From assembly GCA_910585805.1 (NCBI GenBank), contig CAJUFB010000037.1, positions 1-34,089 of the forward strand: a stretch of DNA of 34,089 nucleotides. Reading direction: 5' to 3'. Below the pieces are notes generated by a model that worked only from the letters and a program-made list of their open reading frames with translations, was not told where the DNA came from and made no database searches. Source of the stretch: an uncultured Acetatifactor sp. GTDB lineage: Bacteria > Bacillota > Clostridia > Lachnospirales > Lachnospiraceae. Positions 31,418 through 34,089 of this stretch are shown piece by piece. Numbering within the stretch: position 1 is the first letter of the stretch; each line of letters opens with the position of its first letter. Made by a program: the position numbers and the translations under genes.

Positions 31418-31870
31418 TAAAGGGCATTTTTGCCCGGACTTATCATAAGGGGGCATGGGCGGTTCTGAATGGCAGAAGAACCACAGTGCTCCCCCTGTCT
31501 CAACCCCATAGCTGATTTCATAATGTATATTCTCTTCCATAGCTGCTGCTTTCAGCGAATTGCAAAAAACTTTCAGCGCCTGAAACCCTGCCAATGGAAT
31601 CTAATTTGGACGACCAGTCTAAAATCCAAACTCATAGCAGAAACAAAAGCCAAACGTCATAGTATTTTAATTTCTTTCATACAATCTCGCTATCTGCGGC
31701 TTTGAGTATATCATTTTTCATCCCCCTTTGCCTTTAAGGAGCAGCGCTTCATCTGTCTTATATAAAACAAATACTTTCAAAAGAAACATCATAACCTACA
31801 TTATGATTCCTGTCCGTATACTGCATACTTCCCTTTCCTGACAATGGACACCACGGCATGATAAAACCCT
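31418..31870. other. region without an intact gene, with two hairpins
   Basis: A short hairpin GGGCA/TGCCC (31422-31435) follows the previous stop without a T run. A larger nested structure pairs GGGGG (31449-31453) with CCCCC (31491-31495) and GGTTCT (31461-31466) with AGAACC (31477-31482). A short minus-strand frame after AGGGGGATGAAAA (MIYSKPQIARLYERN) closes after 15 codons. Nothing else was recognised. Confidence 0.5.
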
Positions 31871-32146
31871 TTATCCAAGTGCGTCATAAACTATTTTTCG
31901 GAGATATTCTTTTTTAGAAAAATCGGTGCCGTCAGAAAAAAATGCATTGTATGCAACGAGCGCTGTCCTTACATACATGCTGTTTTCCTCAAAGAGCTAT
32001 CTGTCTAAGGGAAAACCCATTTCGTCTGCAAATTGACAGCAAAAAGTAATCGTGGTTCTGGTATTTCCTTCTGGTAATGGCACGATGGGAATATAAAAGC
32101 TATTCACAAATTTCCCAATAGCCGTATCTCTTACCACCTTTACGTT
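31871..32146 (-). pseudogene. Fic-domain protein fragment
   Basis: The minus strand reads VVRDTAIGKFVNSFYIPIV, PLPEGNTRTTITFCCQFADE, MGFPLDR, a TAG, then LFEENSMYVRTALVAYNAFF and SKKEYLRKIV to a TAA. EGNTRT is the core of the Fic motif HPFxEGNTRT. The catalytic His is replaced (VPLPEGN) and the N-terminal half is gone. Fic enzymes transfer AMP or related groups to proteins; this copy is dead. Its start overlaps the end of the next remnant in another frame. Confidence 0.72.
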
Positions 32147-32507
32147 CTATTTTCCTTTTGACCTTCAACGCATCCAGACCTCTTTGAATGGTACGTCTGT
32201 TAACAGACAACCGTTCAGCCATTTCAGTGGTAGTGATGGATGCTTTTTCTTTAAGCAACGCTAATATTTTTACTTCTATTGAGATGTCTTTTGTAACATG
32301 CTTTGTGACATTCTAGGCTTTGGAATTTAATATTTCTGTACTTTGAAGCGCAGAAAATTTCACTATTATTTCTTCACCATGAACAATATACTCCGGGGCT
32401 TTCGCTCCGAGATTTTTGCAGGCATCACGAATTTTCTGAATCCCACGTCCCCAGACTTCAATATATCCTGCACGATAAAACACTCGTGCAATATCCAGTG
32501 ATTTATC
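32100..32507 (-). pseudogene. AlbA_2/RecG-like ATP-binding regulator, C-terminal remnant
   Basis: The minus strand encodes DIARVFYRAGYIEVWGRGIQ, KIRDACKNLGAKAPEY, a TAG, and then a winged helix: VKILALLKEKASITTTEMAE, RLSVNRRTIQRGLDALK and GGKRYGYWEI. This is the usual C-terminus of Schlafen/AlbA_2-type regulators, with the HATPase-like block and HTH. The N-terminal AlbA_2 domain is absent and one in-frame TAG splits the rest. Confidence 0.72.
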
Positions 32508-32598
32508 TCAAAAAATCTTCCACTAACACTTGATTGATATCATTTTTTATCAAGTTTCGAGCATGTCTAAAATTCTGAAAAGCATCCACTCCGACAAG
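32503..32598 (-). other. 31-codon in-frame continuation of the AAA+ gene past a TAG
   Basis: Directly after the TAG that ends the AAA+ gene, the same frame continues LVGVDAFQNFRHARNLIKND and on to VEDFLR followed by TAA. It looks coding: a charged amphipathic helix typical of the end of such proteins, with no frame change. Either the TAG is a recent nonsense mutation or it is sometimes read through. Confidence 0.5.
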
Positions 32599-33582
32599 CT
32601 ATTTATCTTCTAAGTCTTTCTCATTCATTTTTGCCTTTTCTTCTCTTGTCAGCCTCGAATACTCTTCATGAACAATCTTAGACACCATTTTCTTTTTTGC
32701 AATGAGATCCAAAAGTTGAAACTCAATATACCTATTCACTCTATAATACAGTGGATCTCCTATTTTTTTGCGTATTGTTTCTGGTGAAGGCTCGTTAGAT
32801 GTACATATAAAAATCACATTACTCAAATCAATATCGTAATTTTTATTCATGTAATGTCCCTCATCGAACATTTGATAAAATGCGCTCCATATACCTGGAT
32901 TTGCTTTATCGAACTCATCCAATAAAACCACATTACTTTTTCGCTCCAATAAATCCTTTGCAAAACTTCCTCTGTTATAATCAGCACCATATAAATAATC
33001 AAAAAACCCTTGTGTCTGATACATAGATAATTGTTGTCTAAACAATTCTCCACCAAGAAGCATACTCAAATATTTAGCTGTCTCTGTCTTCCCAACACCC
33101 GAAGGCCCATAGAACATAAAAATAACTGGTGCATTCTTATTCTCCTTACGATATAACTCGTACAACGAAGCCAATAATTGCTTTTTTACTTTAGGTTGCC
33201 CTATTATCTCCTCATCAAAATGAAGATTAATGTTCTCTAACTGTTTCTTTCCTATCAATCTATATTTGTATTGCTTTATCTCTACATCCTCTTTGCTATA
33301 GGACCGAATAATTTCATCCTTAATACATTCCGGTGGATTCTGCAAATATACACTCTCCAAAGTGTCATTCACTCGATCCAAAATAGTACAGAAGTTCTGA
33401 ATACCTCCCTCCGTGATGCTCGAGTATGACATCGAATATCCTACTACATAATCAAAATCTACTTTTCTAAATACATTTTCTGAATCGTAGACCTTAACCA
33501 AAGTTTCCAAAGGGTAATATCTTTCCGGAATAATTTTCAAATACTCATTACGAGGTCCATAATATAATACAAATTTTGCCAT
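32599..33582 (-). CDS. Clp-like AAA+ ATPase, stand-alone
   Basis: A 327-residue protein. An N-terminal part of about 110 residues (MAKFVLYYGPRNEYLKIIPE) has no recognised domain. The AAA+ core starts at IIGQPKVKKQL (about 126-137), a ClpA/ClpB-like entry. Walker A is GPSGVGKT (159-166), Walker B VVLLDEFDKAN (218-228), sensor 1 FICTSN (258-263), with an arginine-finger-like PLYYRVNRYIEF (277-288). It lacks a second AAA+ module and any Clp N-domain. The start directly follows the TAG of the upstream small gene, and AGGAG lies 8 nt before the ATG. The frame carries on for 31 codons past its TAG. It may remodel a partner protein encoded nearby. Function unknown. Confidence 0.8.
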   Translation of the reverse strand: MAKFVLYYGPRNEYLKIIPERYYPLETLVKVYDSENVFRKVDFDYVVGYSMSYSSITEGGIQNFCTILDRVNDTLESVYLQNPPECIKDEIIRSYSKEDVEIKQYKYRLIGKKQLENINLHFDEEIIGQPKVKKQLLASLYELYRKENKNAPVIFMFYGPSGVGKTETAKYLSMLLGGELFRQQLSMYQTQGFFDYLYGADYNRGSFAKDLLERKSNVVLLDEFDKANPGIWSAFYQMFDEGHYMNKNYDIDLSNVIFICTSNEPSPETIRKKIGDPLYYRVNRYIEFQLLDLIAKKKMVSKIVHEEYSRLTREEKAKMNEKDLEDK

Positions 33583-33846
33583 CTATTCAACTCCTGCCAA
33601 TATAACATCGTAAATAGGCAATACATTGTCCTCATTGTTCTCTGCCACAACCTGCTCGAAATCAGTTATAATCTTCCCCTCATCAGAAAATATTTTTGAA
33701 AAATCAAACTGATCTTCTTTTCCTTTTCCCACTTCAACACCATAAAAGTTCAAATTCATCTGTAATAAATCAGAAATCCCATAGTTGTTCTTAAATGCTT
33801 CATTGTTAAAACGGAATATTACCTTTTCTGTTTCCTTTATTGCCAA
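33583..33846 (-). CDS. small 87-residue protein coupled to the AAA+ ATPase
   Basis: The protein begins MAIKETEKVIFRFNNEAFKN and ends NVLPIYDVILAGVE. It is acidic, has no membrane segment and no domain I recognise. Its TAG is followed at once by the ATG of the AAA+ gene in the same frame, so the two are co-translated and possibly one split protein. The ribosome site is weak: AGAGGA lies about 15 nt upstream of the ATG, further than usual. Confidence 0.6.
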   Translation of the reverse strand: MAIKETEKVIFRFNNEAFKNNYGISDLLQMNLNFYGVEVGKGKEDQFDFSKIFSDEGKIITDFEQVVAENNEDNVLPIYDVILAGVE

Positions 33847-34044
33847 CAGTTCTTATCCTCTATGATGAATAGAACAAGATTATATTTCAGACTAATCAGT
33901 CTTCCCATGCAATCGTTACCGTCATAAAAAGAACACGTAGATTCATACTCTCAAGAAGAAAATACTTTTAAAATACCTTCTCTCATCAAATAAAAGGTGA
34001 TTTGCCATATAACTACCTTCCATTTCCATATACGCTTTTCTCCA
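33847..34044. other. intergenic stretch with short unassigned frames
   Basis: On the minus strand short frames appear, such as MEMEGSYMANHLLFDERRYF closing after 28 codons and a later MGRLISLKYNLVLFIIEDKN running into the next gene in another frame. They may be pieces of one frameshifted gene. None is supported by a ribosome site. Confidence 0.35.
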
Positions 34045-34089
34045 TTATTGCTCGAATACTATATCTTCTTCTGCCTTCGCATATACATC
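34045..34089 (-). CDS. C-terminal end of a gene running off the window
   Basis: The last 14 residues (DVYAKAEEDIVFEQ) and a TAA are visible. Too short to assign. It is in the same direction as the AAA+ operon and may be its upstream member. Confidence 0.3.
   Translation of the reverse strand, partial: DVYAKAEEDIVFEQ

Noticed and set aside
31449..31495. Nested inverted repeat after the DUF6033-like gene
   Set aside because: Considered as terminator or repeat unit, but there is no T run and no second copy in the window.
1..34089. CRISPR arrays, tRNA or rRNA genes and riboswitches
   Set aside because: No regularly spaced repeats, cloverleaf-like segments or recognisable aptamer cores were seen by eye.

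Overview
The window looks like chromosome from a gut Clostridia, most likely a Lachnospiraceae member. The grounds are strong AGGAGG-type ribosome sites, a GC-rich core with sigma-A type promoters, ROK/SIS sugar genes, a potABCD operon, a PdaA-type deacetylase, LytTR/AgrC-like signalling genes and many toxin-antitoxin and IS scraps. The assignment rests on gene content only. The core (about 1.5-19 kb) is GC-rich and well packed. The two flanks are AT-richer and full of broken genes.

Layout. 0-1.5 kb: remains of a NodB deacetylase, a BrnT/BrnA-like toxin-antitoxin pair and the tail of an IS1182-type transposase. 1.5-8 kb: a PdaA-type deacetylase; a SIS isomerase plus ROK kinase operon transcribed divergently from a ROK-family repressor; a membrane-anchored double-SH3 protein; an alpha/beta hydrolase. 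8.2-12.4 kb: a potABCD polyamine operon with a good promoter and terminator, whose binding protein is anchored by a C-terminal membrane helix. 12.5-15.1 kb: an intact ABC-2 exporter (two permeases and an ATPase). 15.2-15.6 kb: a self-contained small transcription unit encoding a 54-residue peptide. 15.65-22.7 kb: two divergent pairs of exporter-fold ABC half-transporters, a pattern common for peptide or siderophore transport.

22.7-27.8 kb: a mosaic of decay. It holds a fragment of an AAA-ATPase-like gene, an unrecognised 557-residue protein, a LolD/MacB-type ATPase fragment and a PIN-domain toxin with its partner. The toxin's last codons are interrupted by a 98-bp palindromic element with TA target duplication. 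After that comes a second ABC-2 exporter operon, deleted through the middle and at its start. 27.8-31.4 kb: an AgrA/AgrC-like two-component system lying between two perfect 20-bp direct repeats, followed by a duplicated-domain protein resembling DUF6033. 31.4-34.1 kb: Fic and AlbA/RecG-like remnants, then a Clp-like AAA+ ATPase with a small upstream partner. These two frames are contiguous and are separated only by TAG codons.

The items I judge most worth a second look are the miniature element in the PIN toxin (removing it restores an exact 147-codon gene that abuts its partner as TAATG), the 54-residue peptide unit beside the ABC cluster, the repeat-bounded signalling module, and the TAG-punctuated AAA+ frame. 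No tRNA, rRNA or CRISPR array was seen.
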